Assembly (NCBI GenBank): GCA_007618135.1
Contig: PHFX01000011.1
Location: 1 to 57,783 of the forward strand
Reading direction: 5' to 3'
Source: Candidatus Brocadia sp. WS118
Lineage (GTDB): Bacteria; Planctomycetota; Brocadiia; Brocadiales; Brocadiaceae
DNA length: 57,783 nucleotides
Part shown: positions 1 through 8,487 of the stretch, piece after piece
Numbering within the stretch: position 1 is the first letter of the stretch
How the letters are laid out: the number at the start of each line of letters is the position of its first letter
The notes under the pieces: model-generated
The model's database searches: none
What the model was told of the DNA's origin: nothing
What the model saw: only the letters and a program-made list of their open reading frames with translations
Program-made: the position numbers and the translations under genes

Positions 1-1
1 A

Positions 2-367
2 ATAGTGGAAGAAGGTGCCCCGAATCCACAAACTGGCAAAAACATTTTCAATTTTACATTAACACCAACTTGCAACGCAACCAATCTGGATGCCAAACCA
101 GAACCGCTGAAACTCCTGAGAGAAGGGAGTGCTGGCGAGACGGTAACGGTAACATGCGGGAATGGCGAACCAAAGGCCGGAATACTGGTAACTGCTACCG
201 TTAGGAATGGTAAGAAACGCGTATCGGTCTCGCCGTCAAACGCTGTAACAGATACCAACGGTCAGGCAATGTTCACAATCACAGCCAGGAAGACCGGTAA
301 TGCAAAGGTCAGATTCCAAGCTGCAGATGGTTTGAGAGATAACGTGTCCGTAAAGGTGAGTGAGTAA
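2..367 (+). CDS. C-terminal end of an Ig-like (Big-1 type) surface protein, cut by the window edge
   Basis: The reading frame is open to the first base, so only the last ~120 residues of a longer protein are seen. GTG at position 5 is an internal codon as likely as a start. The sequence ends in a beta-rich module with the pattern GxPxxGxxVTATV, then VTDTNGQAMFTITA and a closing VSVKV strand. This is the usual form of invasin/Big-1 Ig-like domains found in long extracellular adhesins. It is probably secreted or surface-bound, but the signal peptide would lie outside the window. No neighbour on this side can be read. Function beyond an extracellular structural role is not known. Confidence 0.6.
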   Translation: MVEEGAPNPQTGKNIFNFTLTPTCNATNLDAKPEPLKLLREGSAGETVTVTCGNGEPKAGILVTATVRNGKKRVSVSPSNAVTDTNGQAMFTITARKTGNAKVRFQAADGLRDNVSVKVSE

Positions 368-941
368 GACAGGGGGGCATTCCCGATTTTTGTAAATCGG
401 GTTAACCGGGTAGGGTGGGCATCGCCCGCCAAACATCACGCACTCGCTCACATTACCTATTTTTTGGTGGGCGAGGCACGCCCTACTACTTGATGTTTAG
501 GAATTTCAAAGTTTTGTAAGTCCCATCTAAAAAGAGGGGATTAAGAGGTGTGTACATAATGTCATAACACACCCCCGGCCCCTCTTTTTAGAGGGGAGAT
601 ATAAAGTAGCTGCCGAAGGCCTAATTTATAATCTTTATACACAAATAGTAAATTTTTCATAACAAATTTTCATGTTCACTATTTCTAATGAATATGATGT
701 CTTTTGTCCAGAAATATCTGTTTGAAGCAACGTGAAGCATCAATTTCGTTTTTTGAAAAATCGCAGTTATCGTGACATATCTGGCAAAACCCTTATGTCG
801 TGACCATCTGAGTACAGTTAAGAGATTCTTCGGCCTATCGGCCTCAGAATGACATGTATACACTGTCATTCTGAATGAAGCGAAGCGGAATGAAGAATCT
901 ATACGGGTTTTACCAAATATGCATTTCAAAAAGCTAACGTA
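368..941. repeat. Intergenic stretch made of palindromic repeats
   Basis: No gene is supported here. A GC-rich inverted element lies at about 405-475 (GGGTGGGC and its complement). A long hairpin lies at about 528-593, where CTAAAAAGAGGGG is matched by CCCCTCTTTTTAG. A third inverted element lies at about 820-900 (GATTCTTC, CAGAATGACA and complements). Open frames across it are only translations of these palindromes. Confidence 0.6.
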
Positions 942-1045
942 GTACAAAATTATACCGGCGTTACGCTGACGTTTTCGGCAACTGACAATGTCGGGGTAAG
1001 CTCAGACGAACGCTCAGTCGACCGATTCGGCGCAAAAAACAGCTC
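942..1045 (+). pseudogene. Relic of a surface-protein domain
   Basis: One plus-strand frame here reads like part of a bacterial Ig-like domain, with the pattern GVTLTFSATDNVGVSSDERS. It resembles the SATDNTGV segment of the fibronectin-repeat protein at 36-37.7 kb. It has no start and runs into the 3' end of dprA on the opposite strand. It is best explained as a leftover of a surface-protein gene, but it is short and the call is tentative. Confidence 0.3.
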
Positions 1046-2146
1046 TTATGCCTTAACAAATCTTTTGCCTGAGAGTTGTTTTGCCAGCTTCTTTATTTCA
1101 AGAATCAGTAAGGTGCTGGTCACAACGGAGGTGGGAAGTTGTGTAATACGGATAATTTCATCGATGTCTCTCGGGCTGCTGGAGAGGAGCGAAAAGATCT
1201 TTTTTTCCTGGGAGTTTAACAAAAGATTCCTTGGGTCGTCTGCCACAGATGCCTCGCCGTCACTCAGGGTTTCCGCAAGCGGCCCTAACTCCTGAATAAT
1301 ATCGGAAATCTCCTCAACAAGCTTGGCTCCTTCCTTAATCAACTTGTGGGTGCCACGACTGTATATGTTGTCAATATTCCCCGGAATGGCAAAGACCTCT
1401 TTTCCCTGTTCGAGCGCCCACTGTGCCGTTATCAGGGAACCGCTTTTCAAGGACGATTCGACCACCAGCACCCCCAGTGACAAACCGCTGATCAGCCGGT
1501 TTCTCGGCGGGAAATTACGGAAATCGGGCGGGGTCTTCATGGGGAATTCGGATACGATAGCGCCGTGTTGAACGATCTGTTCTGCCAGTTCAATATTTTC
1601 CCGGGGGTAAATGACTCCAAGGCCACAGCCGAGCACCGCTATAGTGCGTCCTTTGGAGCCAATGGCGCCCCGATGTGCAGCAGCATCTATGCCGCGCGCC
1701 ATGCCGCTGATAATGCAAAGTCCCTTCTGCGCAAGGAGCCGGGCAAAACGTTCCGCCTGCGACAACCCGTAATAGGTGCAGCGTCTCGCTCCCACAATAG
1801 CAAGGGCAAGGATATCGGTTTCCAGGATGTTGCCCCTGACATAGAGGACGAGCGGCGGATCATAGATGGTTTTGAGATGTTTCGGATATTGCTCGCTGGT
1901 ATATGGCAGGATTTGAACCCCCTTCTCCCTGGCCAAATCAATTTCTGCTCCGATATCGATAGTTCTTGACTCCTCAACAACGGCGCTTGCGAGCTTCGGG
2001 CCAATGCCCGGCACTGCCTCTAATTCTGTCCTTGAGGCGTCAAAAATTGCCTCTGAAGAACCGAATCTTTCGACAAGTGTTTTATATGTCCTTATCCCGA
2101 TCCCCTTCGTCATATTCAGGCGCAAGAGGGCTTCAAATTCCGTCAC
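1046..2146 (-). CDS. dprA: DNA-processing protein DprA (Smf)
   Basis: This 366-residue protein binds incoming single-stranded DNA and loads RecA during natural transformation. It acts in the cytoplasm. A helix-hairpin-helix near residues 42-52 (VPGIGPKLASAV) comes first, followed by the Rossmann-like DprA core. The core contains AIVGARRCTYYG, IISGMARGIDAAAHRGAI and a VLGCGLGVIYPREN segment, and also GSLITAQWALEQGKEVFAIPG in its C-terminal half. A winged-helix (DML1-like) tail follows to the stop. The length is normal for the family. It stands alone, with repeats on both sides, so an operon is not indicated. Confidence 0.95.
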   Translation of the reverse strand: MTEFEALLRLNMTKGIGIRTYKTLVERFGSSEAIFDASRTELEAVPGIGPKLASAVVEESRTIDIGAEIDLAREKGVQILPYTSEQYPKHLKTIYDPPLVLYVRGNILETDILALAIVGARRCTYYGLSQAERFARLLAQKGLCIISGMARGIDAAAHRGAIGSKGRTIAVLGCGLGVIYPRENIELAEQIVQHGAIVSEFPMKTPPDFRNFPPRNRLISGLSLGVLVVESSLKSGSLITAQWALEQGKEVFAIPGNIDNIYSRGTHKLIKEGAKLVEEISDIIQELGPLAETLSDGEASVADDPRNLLLNSQEKKIFSLLSSSPRDIDEIIRITQLPTSVVTSTLLILEIKKLAKQLSGKRFVKA

Positions 2147-2262
2147 GGTTATTTCCTCTCAAAGGTAAAACGCGGATACAGCAGCATGACATGGCCACAA
2201 CCAGGGAAACCTCCCCTCAATCCCCTCTTTGCGAAGAAGGGGATTGAGGGGAGGTAAAATTA
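2147..2262. repeat. Intergenic hairpin upstream of dprA
   Basis: A near-perfect hairpin occupies 2210-2254. CCTCCCCTCAATCCCC pairs with its complement across a loop of about a dozen bases. It belongs to the pyrimidine-rich palindromes seen throughout the window. No gene is seen. Confidence 0.6.
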
Positions 2263-2419
2263 CAAAAAAGGTAATACTTTAGCTTTTTGAAAAATACGTA
2301 CCTTTATAAGTAATTCACATGAAACGGAAAACGTAGCGCGGGTGGTTTATCCCCCTCACAAGCCGACCACAAGGGATCGGCGCTACATTTTTCAAAATAC
2401 TAAAGTGTTACCAAAAAAG
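2263..2419. mobile_element. MITE copy M1 with perfect 8-bp target duplication
   Basis: The element is 2271-2411. It starts GTAATACTTTAGCTTTTTG and ends with the inverted counterpart CAAAATACTAAAGTGTTAC. The direct repeat CAAAAAAG flanks it at 2263-2270 and 2412-2419. The core carries the cgcgggtggttta / ccgaccacaaggg palindrome. No transposase frame is present, so it must depend on an enzyme encoded elsewhere. Confidence 0.8.
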
Positions 2420-2420
2420 C

Positions 2421-2567
2421 AGGTTAAAAACCTTTTGAAAATCTTCAATAATAGCAATGTTTGCCGCGCAGTGTAGGGGCGAAGCATTTGCTCTAATTGG
2501 CATAAATGCATTCATAATCCATACGAGCAAATGCTTCGCCCCTACTTTTAAAAACTAAATTGTTATT
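2421..2567. mobile_element. MITE copy M2, alternative core, degenerate 5' end
   Basis: The right end (AAAAACTAAATTGTTAT) matches the MITE inverted repeat. The left end has decayed. The core is the second type, a long inverted repeat built from GTAGGGGCGAAGCATTTGC and its complement. Confidence 0.55.
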
Positions 2568-2607
2568 AAATTTGTAATACCGACATATCCAAACAATCTG
2601 CTGTTCG

Positions 2608-3687
2608 CTAAAGAGGTTTGCTTAATACGCGGTATAAAATCTCCTCAGTCACCTGATCAGATATAATGACCTCGCCAATGTTCGTCGGAAGGATAAACCG
2701 GAGTTTACCGGAAATAACCTTTTTGTCGGTGTAGAGGGTTCTTACAATATCCTCGGCTTTTAATCCGGTATGAAGCGGCAGCCCCAGTCTCTTAATTAAA
2801 GAAAGTTGCCGTTCCAGCACCGTGGTATCGGTTAACCCCATTTCAAGGGCAATTCTGGTGGCATACAGCATCCCTATGGCTACTGCTTCCCCATGCCGGT
2901 ATTGTGTGTAATTGGTTATGGTCTCAATGGCATGCCCTATGGTATGCCCATAGTTTAGTATAGCCCGCAGGTGTGTTTCTTTTTCATCCTCTTCTACGAC
3001 GTTTGCCTTGATTCTGCAGGAGGTGGCAATAATGTTCCTGAGGGCATTATGATTCAATTGCAAGATGTCATACAGGGAATTTTCCAGAAAGGCAAACAAT
3101 TCAGCATCCCGGATGACGCCGTATTTGATGACCTCCACCAGTCCCGCCACCAGTTCAACGGCCGGCAAGGTTGACAGGGTGTCCGTATCAATAAACACCG
3201 CCCTGGGCTGATAAAAACTTCCAATCATATTTTTCCCTCTTGGATGGTTCACGGCCACCTTGCCGCCGATACTGCTGTCGACCTGGGCAAGGAGTGAAGT
3301 GGGCACCTGAATAAAGGGAATGCCCCGCATGAAGGTTGCGGCAACGAAACCACTGATATCACCTACGACACCTCCGCCTAACGCAACGATCAGGGAATTT
3401 CTATCCAGCTTATGATCAAAGCATGCATCATACAGCATCAAGGCCGTATCCAGGGTCTTCTGATCTTCTCCCGGTTTTAATGCTATAAGCCTGACATCAA
3501 ACTTCTTTCGGGAAAGACTTTCAGATACAACATTACCGTAAACCCGTTCGATGTTTTTATCCGTTATCAGGAGCGTCTTGCAGGGGCTCTTTTCCTGCAC
3601 CAGGATATCCCCGATTTCCGGGAGGAGCCCCTTGTCTATCGAGATGTTGTAACTATTTGAGGATAGATTGACACGTATGGTTTTCAT
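2608..3687 (-). CDS. aroB: 3-dehydroquinate synthase
   Basis: This is the second enzyme of the shikimate pathway. It turns DAHP into 3-dehydroquinate in the cytoplasm using NAD+ and a divalent metal. The 359-residue product has the nucleotide-binding run GGGVVGDISGF near residues 104-114. It also has the substrate motif DSSIGGKVAVNHPRGKN at about 137-153 and the metal-binding segment NYGHTIGHAIE in the C-terminal half. A longer frame reaches 3819, but its extra 44 residues are a translation of MITE copy M3. The ATG at 3685-3687 follows an AAAAGG ribosome-binding site and fits the family N-terminus, so it was chosen. Confidence 0.95.
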   Translation of the reverse strand: MKTIRVNLSSNSYNISIDKGLLPEIGDILVQEKSPCKTLLITDKNIERVYGNVVSESLSRKKFDVRLIALKPGEDQKTLDTALMLYDACFDHKLDRNSLIVALGGGVVGDISGFVAATFMRGIPFIQVPTSLLAQVDSSIGGKVAVNHPRGKNMIGSFYQPRAVFIDTDTLSTLPAVELVAGLVEVIKYGVIRDAELFAFLENSLYDILQLNHNALRNIIATSCRIKANVVEEDEKETHLRAILNYGHTIGHAIETITNYTQYRHGEAVAIGMLYATRIALEMGLTDTTVLERQLSLIKRLGLPLHTGLKAEDIVRTLYTDKKVISGKLRFILPTNIGEVIISDQVTEEILYRVLSKPL

Positions 3688-3706
3688 ATGCCTTTTATGA
3701 GTTACC

Positions 3707-3857
3707 GGATAACAATTTAGTTTTTTGAAAAATTCCAATAATAACGATATTTGCCACACCGTGTAGGGGCGAAGCATTTGCCAGTTTGGGTATGAATGCA
3801 TGTATGCCAATGATAGCAAATGCTTCGCCCCTACTTTTTCAAAAAACTAAATTTTTA
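3707..3857. mobile_element. MITE copy M3, alternative core, upstream of aroB
   Basis: The ends ATAACAATTTAGTTTTTTG and CAAAAAACTAAATTTTTAC are inverted copies of each other. The core is the GTAGGGGCGAAGCATTTGC inverted repeat rather than the cgcgggtgg type. No clear target duplication is visible. It lies 20 bases from the aroB start, so it may affect aroB expression. Confidence 0.65.
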
Positions 3858-3968
3858 CTCTCACGGAGAAATCCGGAATCAGCTTTCGGATAAATATGTA
3901 CCATAGATTCAGCTCATTTTACAGAAAAAATTCTCAGCACAGCCACGCCGTAGCCAAATCCCCTTACC

Positions 3969-4025
3969 GGTAGGACAAGCGTCCCCGCTTGTCATGATGA
4001 TGTCAACCAGGACGGTTGACCTGCC
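3969..4025 (-). repeat. R1 palindrome (two-hairpin type), reverse orientation
   Basis: The outer ends are GGTAGG/CCTGCC and enclose two hairpins built from GACAAGCG/CGCTTGTC and GTCAACC/GGTTGAC. The same element occurs about eight times in the window. Confidence 0.75.
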
Positions 4026-4125
4026 TCAGCGGTGAAGGGGGTTGTAAAAAACTTTCTAAAAAGAGAAGATTTTACAAGATAATGCGATGCACCTTATTTC
4101 GCCGCTAGTACCTGAATATGGTTGC

Positions 4126-4920
4126 TTATTTTGGCGCTAAGGCCCAGATACGGCACTGTCCTCCTGATCCCCCCTCAATCTTAATGGGCGCCACAATAAG
4201 GGTAAATCCTCTGGGCGGCAACTTGTCAAGATTGGCCACATTTTCAAGGATAAATTTTCCCGCACGATTTATCGCGTGATGCACCTGGAATGCCGAGCAG
4301 TTTCCGCAATCACCACTCAGGGTATCAATGCCGATACCCCTGACATGCCGCTTTTCTATGAGAAAGACGGCAGTCTCCTTCGAATAACCAGGAAAATGCA
4401 TACATCCCTGAATGTCTTTGTTTTTATACTCCTCAAAATTATGCCACCGCTTACTCCAGCCGGTATGTAATAATACCATCGACCCGTCAGGTATCTGCCC
4501 GTGCACCTTTTCCCACTGTTCAATATCAGACAACGAAAGCACATAATCATGATCTTGCTCAACCTTGTCGGTTATATCAATCATAACAGCCGGTCCAACC
4601 AGTTGTTCGAAAGGAATTTGATCCACCGAAGGCTGATTCAGTTCAAAATGGTTGGGGGCATCGATATGAGTTCCCAGATGCTCGGGGGTACTGTACCTGC
4701 CGGAAAATACCATGTCCTTTTTTATATTCGCAATGACCTCATATCGGAATGGGGTATAGTTTCCCACCGGCCAGTAGGGATTTTTTTCATTCAGGGGATA
4801 GGTCAGGTCAACAACCCTGGCCTTGCCTTCCATAACATCTTCAAGGATACCGGCCTGCCGGCGCTGTTCCCCTAAAATCAACAGTATCCCTATCGCAACT
4901 GTTCTCAGAAAATTTTTCAT
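4126..4920 (-). CDS. Cyclase-family (kynurenine formamidase-like) metal hydrolase with signal peptide
   Basis: The core motif HLGTHIDAPNHF matches the HxGTHxDxPxHF metal-binding signature of the cyclase/KynB family. These enzymes hydrolyse N-formyl kynurenine, isatin and similar amides or lactones. GIDTLSGDC, HHAI and the closing APIKIEGGSGGQCRIWA segment also fit. The N-terminus KNFLRTVAIGILLIL looks like a signal peptide or membrane anchor, so the enzyme may act outside the cytoplasm. The ATG at 4918-4920 follows AAGGAG by eight bases and was preferred to the ATG nine codons upstream. The substrate cannot be named from sequence. No kynurenine pathway genes are nearby. Confidence 0.85.
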   Translation of the reverse strand: MKNFLRTVAIGILLILGEQRRQAGILEDVMEGKARVVDLTYPLNEKNPYWPVGNYTPFRYEVIANIKKDMVFSGRYSTPEHLGTHIDAPNHFELNQPSVDQIPFEQLVGPAVMIDITDKVEQDHDYVLSLSDIEQWEKVHGQIPDGSMVLLHTGWSKRWHNFEEYKNKDIQGCMHFPGYSKETAVFLIEKRHVRGIGIDTLSGDCGNCSAFQVHHAINRAGKFILENVANLDKLPPRGFTLIVAPIKIEGGSGGQCRIWALAPK

Positions 4921-5337
4921 CTCACGATCTCCTTGCCAATGTTTCAAAGCTCATGTTTACCATTACCTTATCGACGTAATTACCTTCAAGGAATGCGTTT
5001 GAAATAAGAATCACCTAAATATTCTGAAAGTCTTTTGATACAGGGAAGTTTGCCTCCTTTTGTTTCGGCGTTTATCTTGGAAAATTAAATACGTTAATAT
5101 GTACCTCTGATTTAAAAATGTCCGTTTTGTACGTGGTATTATAAGTATCTCCGGTAATAATGCGCGGTTCTAGCTTCGGCTGGTTATCCTTGCCTATCCA
5201 AATGAGTTTTAATCGCATGTTTTAGACATTAACAATGTCACAGCATCTACTTATAATACTCCTCAGTAAGCTGTGGGTTTGTTTTTTCCTGATATCGCCC
5301 CAGACCAAAAACACCCGACTGGCATGCAGGCTACGGG
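4921..5337. other. Gap with one possible 48-codon minus-strand frame
   Basis: A small frame runs from an ATG at 5216-5218 to a TAA at 5072-5074 on the minus strand. It encodes a basic 48-residue peptide beginning MRLKLIWIGKD. It has no recognised domain and no strong ribosome-binding site, so it could be real or a gene remnant. The rest shows no feature. Confidence 0.25.
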
Positions 5338-5727
5338 TTAGCACCATTTCGCCAAATATCGGATCAGGTCAGTACTCGTAATAATCCCCACGAGATGCCT
5401 GTCCTTGTTAATTACCGGAAGGGAATGAAATATTCCATCGCTGAGAAGCTGTGCAGCCTTGCGCACGGTGTCATGTATCTCTATGGTAACGAGGCTCTTT
5501 TTCATGACCTGTTCAATTGACCATTCGTCTGCATTGGATACGGTGATGCTCTGCCGGATAATATCGGTCGCGCTGATCATACCCGCAAGATTTTTGCCAT
5601 CTACTACCGGGACATGATGGATCTGATTTTCCGACAATATCCGGAGTACCTCGCTCATTTTTTGGCTTATCTGCACGGTCTTTACGTTGGTAGTCATAAC
5701 ATGAGATATTGGATCAAGGTGTTTCAT
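5338..5727 (-). CDS. CBS-domain pair protein
   Basis: This 129-residue protein consists almost wholly of two CBS motifs, roughly residues 8-60 and 72-127. Both contain the usual VVDGKNLAGMISATDI and VINKDRHLVGIITSTDL signatures. Stand-alone CBS pairs bind adenosine nucleotides and sense energy charge or regulate partner proteins. Its partner is not evident here. The stop of the upstream msrA is only about 20 bases away on the same strand, so the two are probably co-transcribed. A link between redox repair and nucleotide sensing would be inference. Confidence 0.9.
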   Translation of the reverse strand: MKHLDPISHVMTTNVKTVQISQKMSEVLRILSENQIHHVPVVDGKNLAGMISATDIIRQSITVSNADEWSIEQVMKKSLVTIEIHDTVRKAAQLLSDGIFHSLPVINKDRHLVGIITSTDLIRYLAKWC

Positions 5728-5747
5728 AATCCCTGCCTTTCATTAGT

Positions 5748-6398
5748 CTATTTTCTCTTGAGCTTTTTCCGGAAGTGTTCGCGGAATTTCTCCATCTTCG
5801 GCGCAATTACGACACGGCAGTACCCCTGCCCAGGATTCTGTTTATAATATTCCTGATGATAGTCCTCTGCCTTATAGAAGGCCTTAAACGGCGCTATCTC
5901 GGTCACGATGGGCGCCTCCCACACCTGTGCCTTTTCAATTTCCCGGACAACCTCTTCGGCGATAGCCTTTTGCTCCGGGCTTCGGTAAAAAATAACTGAA
6001 CGATACTGCGTACCTGCATCCGCCCCCTGCCGGTTCAGGGTCGTGGGGTCGTGCATCGTAAAGAAGACCTCTAAAATTTCCCTGAAAGAGATGACCTTAG
6101 GATCGAACGTGATTTGTACTACCTCCGCATGCCCGGTAGTTCCTGTGCAGACCTGCTGATAGGTTGGATTCTCAATCCAGCCTCCTGAATAACCGGACTC
6201 TACCCGTTCCACGCCTTCCAGTTCGTCAAAAAACGCCCCAATACACCAGAAACAACCGCCTCCAAGCGTCACAACATCCTTGCCTTGAGCCGGAATAACC
6301 GGTTGGTTCTTCGCCTGGCTCACAACAAGGGTGCCTGACAACGTTAAACTGCCCAGCAATAAGCTTTTCAAAAGTACCTGGGTAATTATCATTTCCAT
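5748..6398 (-). CDS. msrA: Peptide-methionine (S)-S-oxide reductase MsrA, exported form
   Basis: MsrA reduces methionine-S-sulfoxide in oxidised proteins. The catalytic motif GGGCFWC lies at about residues 46-52, with the active cysteine at 49 and a second cysteine at 52 where many homologues have glycine. It is followed by GYSGGWIENPTYQQVCTGTTGHAE, FFTMHDPTTLNRQGADAGTQYRS and a late GYC that can act as the resolving cysteine. An N-terminal hydrophobic segment (VLLKSLLLGSLTLSGTLVV) looks like a signal peptide, which places the enzyme in the periplasm-like compartment. The length of 216 residues is normal with this leader. It lies upstream of the CBS-pair gene in a likely two-gene unit. Confidence 0.95.
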   Translation of the reverse strand: MEMIITQVLLKSLLLGSLTLSGTLVVSQAKNQPVIPAQGKDVVTLGGGCFWCIGAFFDELEGVERVESGYSGGWIENPTYQQVCTGTTGHAEVVQITFDPKVISFREILEVFFTMHDPTTLNRQGADAGTQYRSVIFYRSPEQKAIAEEVVREIEKAQVWEAPIVTEIAPFKAFYKAEDYHQEYYKQNPGQGYCRVVIAPKMEKFREHFRKKLKRK

Positions 6399-6805
6399 AC
6401 CTCATGTTTTCTCCACACAAAAGATATATTTGTAAAAATCATACATCGTGTGTTTCATTACAACCCCCTTCGCCCCTGCGGTAGGTCAACCGGTCCCGGT
6501 TGATATCATAATGACAAGCGGGGACGCTTGTCCTACCAATAAGGGGGATTTGGTTATAGCGTAGCCGCGATAGGAGATACCATCTGTTCACGGCAACCCA
6601 CCCTTTTAGCATTAATCTTATCATGGTTTGATGTCATAATTCAAAAAGTTTTTCAGGGAAACCCAGGATATACGAGATGAAGATTGGAGACATTATAAAG
6701 CCCTGTCCATGCTCTAATCTTTGCACCTGGCACGCCGGAGCAACTGCGAGCCCTCATCAAGCTTGCACAATGATGATCCAGGAACACCGCAATGGCAAAA
6801 GGTCT
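6399..6805. other. Gap containing one R1 repeat
   Basis: An R1 palindrome occupies 6480-6537. It has outer GGTAGG/CCTACC ends, an AACCCCCTT/AAGGGGG outer arm and the two inner hairpins. The remaining sequence to 6805 shows no gene or further structure. Confidence 0.6.
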
Positions 6806-8389
6806 TCATTTTAAGCGGAAGACCTTAAATCCCTGAAGACTAAGTTCGTTATCTAATGTTGTTAAAGGGAAATACCCTTGCTTGGAGAAATGGTCCAGAT
6901 AATCCGCGTCATTATCATAAAAAACAAAAAGCGTTGATGGGGGCATGGGACCATGATAGCTAAATCTCCGGTAAAGCCCTTGCTTTTCCGGAGTGCTTCC
7001 CATACCACCTTGCTCTAAAGGCCACAGCAACTTTATCCGGTGCCGTTGCTCTTCCGGCATTAAATAATAGATCGTAAATACATTGATATTCGAAATGAAT
7101 ATATACTCCTCCTTCGTCTGCTCAAGTTTTTTAACAATCTCACGGTGATCATAATAATCCCACGTGTTGTCGTATTTACCTCCAACGTAGACCGAAGGGC
7201 TGATTACACCGTTTGAATGGCTGTTTGGTATATAGTAATTTACCATCAGTAATATGATATTGACTGAAATGATTACGCTGCCCAGCATACGCCACTTCCC
7301 TGTTTGAAGGTTTGCTATCCATACCCCGAACAACAACGGGAATACCCATGCAGGGATCAACCACAGGCGCGAACCCATGGAACCAAAAGGGGTAATCCGC
7401 CAAATTCCTATAAAGTTAAGGATGAGAAAAACCCATATTCCCCAAAATACCTTCTTTTCATTTTTATTATGCCTTGACAACCAAAAGGTAACGCAAACGA
7501 CCATCACGCTTCCAGGAATTCCCCATGCAAAGGGGACAACGCTTCCACCGGAAAAACGTGCATACATCCCATCACCTGACAGGGTATACCAAAAATTTAA
7601 CAGCGCAGATGCCAACGAAGACGGAGGAATCGCCGGCCTTTTTTGGAAAAAGACATTTCCGAAAATCCAAGCTGAAATACCTCGGGGCACTAAGCCTATC
7701 AGAAAACCGAGCGAACAGAAGGTTCCGTTGACGAAAAACTGCCGGAAACCAGGCCACAGGAAGAGCGTATAACATATAATGAGGGATATGGCGCTGGGCA
7801 GGAATATGATGTGGTTCCATACCCCGAGCGACAGCAGAAAACCCGCAAGAAGGAATCCTATCCTGCGGATATATCGCTTCCGGCTCCGGCACATCCTTAC
7901 GTACACCCAGATCGTTCCGAAGAAGAGGAAAGGATTTAAGACAAATACTTCACCGCAGAGTCGCGAAAAGATTACGATCGGAGGAAACGTTATCAAAAAG
8001 CAGGCAATCCATCGCGCACGGACGGCAGAAAACTGCCGTACCACATCGAAAATCGCGATTATGGTTATCAGGGTAAAAACCGGCCCTAAACACCGCAAAC
8101 TCCAGATGGAATCCCCGAATATCTTTATAACGATAGCCAGTAAATACGCATGAACCGGGGACGTATAGTAATTGAAAATACCGTATAACGGCCTCGCGCC
8201 ATTCTTGATCATTTCGGCAAACAGGCCAAATACCGCTTCATCCCGATGGAGTCCGACAATATCCGCTAATTTCCAAAACAAAATCATCATGCCTGCAAAC
8301 AACCAGGCCACATACCGCCATCTGTCTCTTATCTCGTTCACCATCATACCTTCGCCATCGCCCGCCCCATTTCGCCCTACCATCGTCAA
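6806..8389 (-). CDS. Membrane glycosyltransferase, ArnT/PMT (GT39/83) type
   Basis: This 527-residue integral membrane protein has about ten hydrophobic helices. Near residue 48 it has HRDEAVFGLF, the acidic DE pair in the first loop that is catalytic in lipid-phosphate-sugar glycosyltransferases such as ArnT and PMT. The following HAYLLAIVIKIFGDSIWSLR segment fits the same fold. The C-terminal ~100 residues form a soluble domain. Such enzymes move a sugar from a polyprenyl-phosphate carrier to lipid or protein on the outer face of the membrane. The donor and acceptor are unknown. Two start codons (8389 and the ATG-ATG 14-15 codons in) are possible, and neither has a clear ribosome-binding site. 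Confidence 0.8.
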   Translation of the reverse strand: MTMVGRNGAGDGEGMMVNEIRDRWRYVAWLFAGMMILFWKLADIVGLHRDEAVFGLFAEMIKNGARPLYGIFNYYTSPVHAYLLAIVIKIFGDSIWSLRCLGPVFTLITIIAIFDVVRQFSAVRARWIACFLITFPPIVIFSRLCGEVFVLNPFLFFGTIWVYVRMCRSRKRYIRRIGFLLAGFLLSLGVWNHIIFLPSAISLIICYTLFLWPGFRQFFVNGTFCSLGFLIGLVPRGISAWIFGNVFFQKRPAIPPSSLASALLNFWYTLSGDGMYARFSGGSVVPFAWGIPGSVMVVCVTFWLSRHNKNEKKVFWGIWVFLILNFIGIWRITPFGSMGSRLWLIPAWVFPLLFGVWIANLQTGKWRMLGSVIISVNIILLMVNYYIPNSHSNGVISPSVYVGGKYDNTWDYYDHREIVKKLEQTKEEYIFISNINVFTIYYLMPEEQRHRIKLLWPLEQGGMGSTPEKQGLYRRFSYHGPMPPSTLFVFYDNDADYLDHFSKQGYFPLTTLDNELSLQGFKVFRLK

Positions 8390-8424
8390 ATTAACTTGAT
8401 GTACAGGATTTTCAATTACCCACC

Positions 8425-8462
8425 ATAATCCCCCCGTTTACGGGAGGAAACAGGGGGGAAAG
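8425..8462. repeat. Short purine/pyrimidine palindrome
   Basis: The CCCCCCGTTTACGGGAGG-type hairpin recurs near 35930, 37905 and 42740. It lies between two minus-strand genes and could act as a processing or termination hairpin. Confidence 0.45.
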
Positions 8463-8487
8463 TTGCCGAAGGCCTAATTAAAAGATC

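Noticed and set aside
657-947. 96-codon minus-strand frame
   Set aside because: Its middle is a translation of an intergenic palindrome, and it has no ribosome-binding site or domain.
3688-3819. N-terminal extension of AroB
   Set aside because: The extra codons lie in MITE copy M3, and the ATG at 3687 matches the family start.
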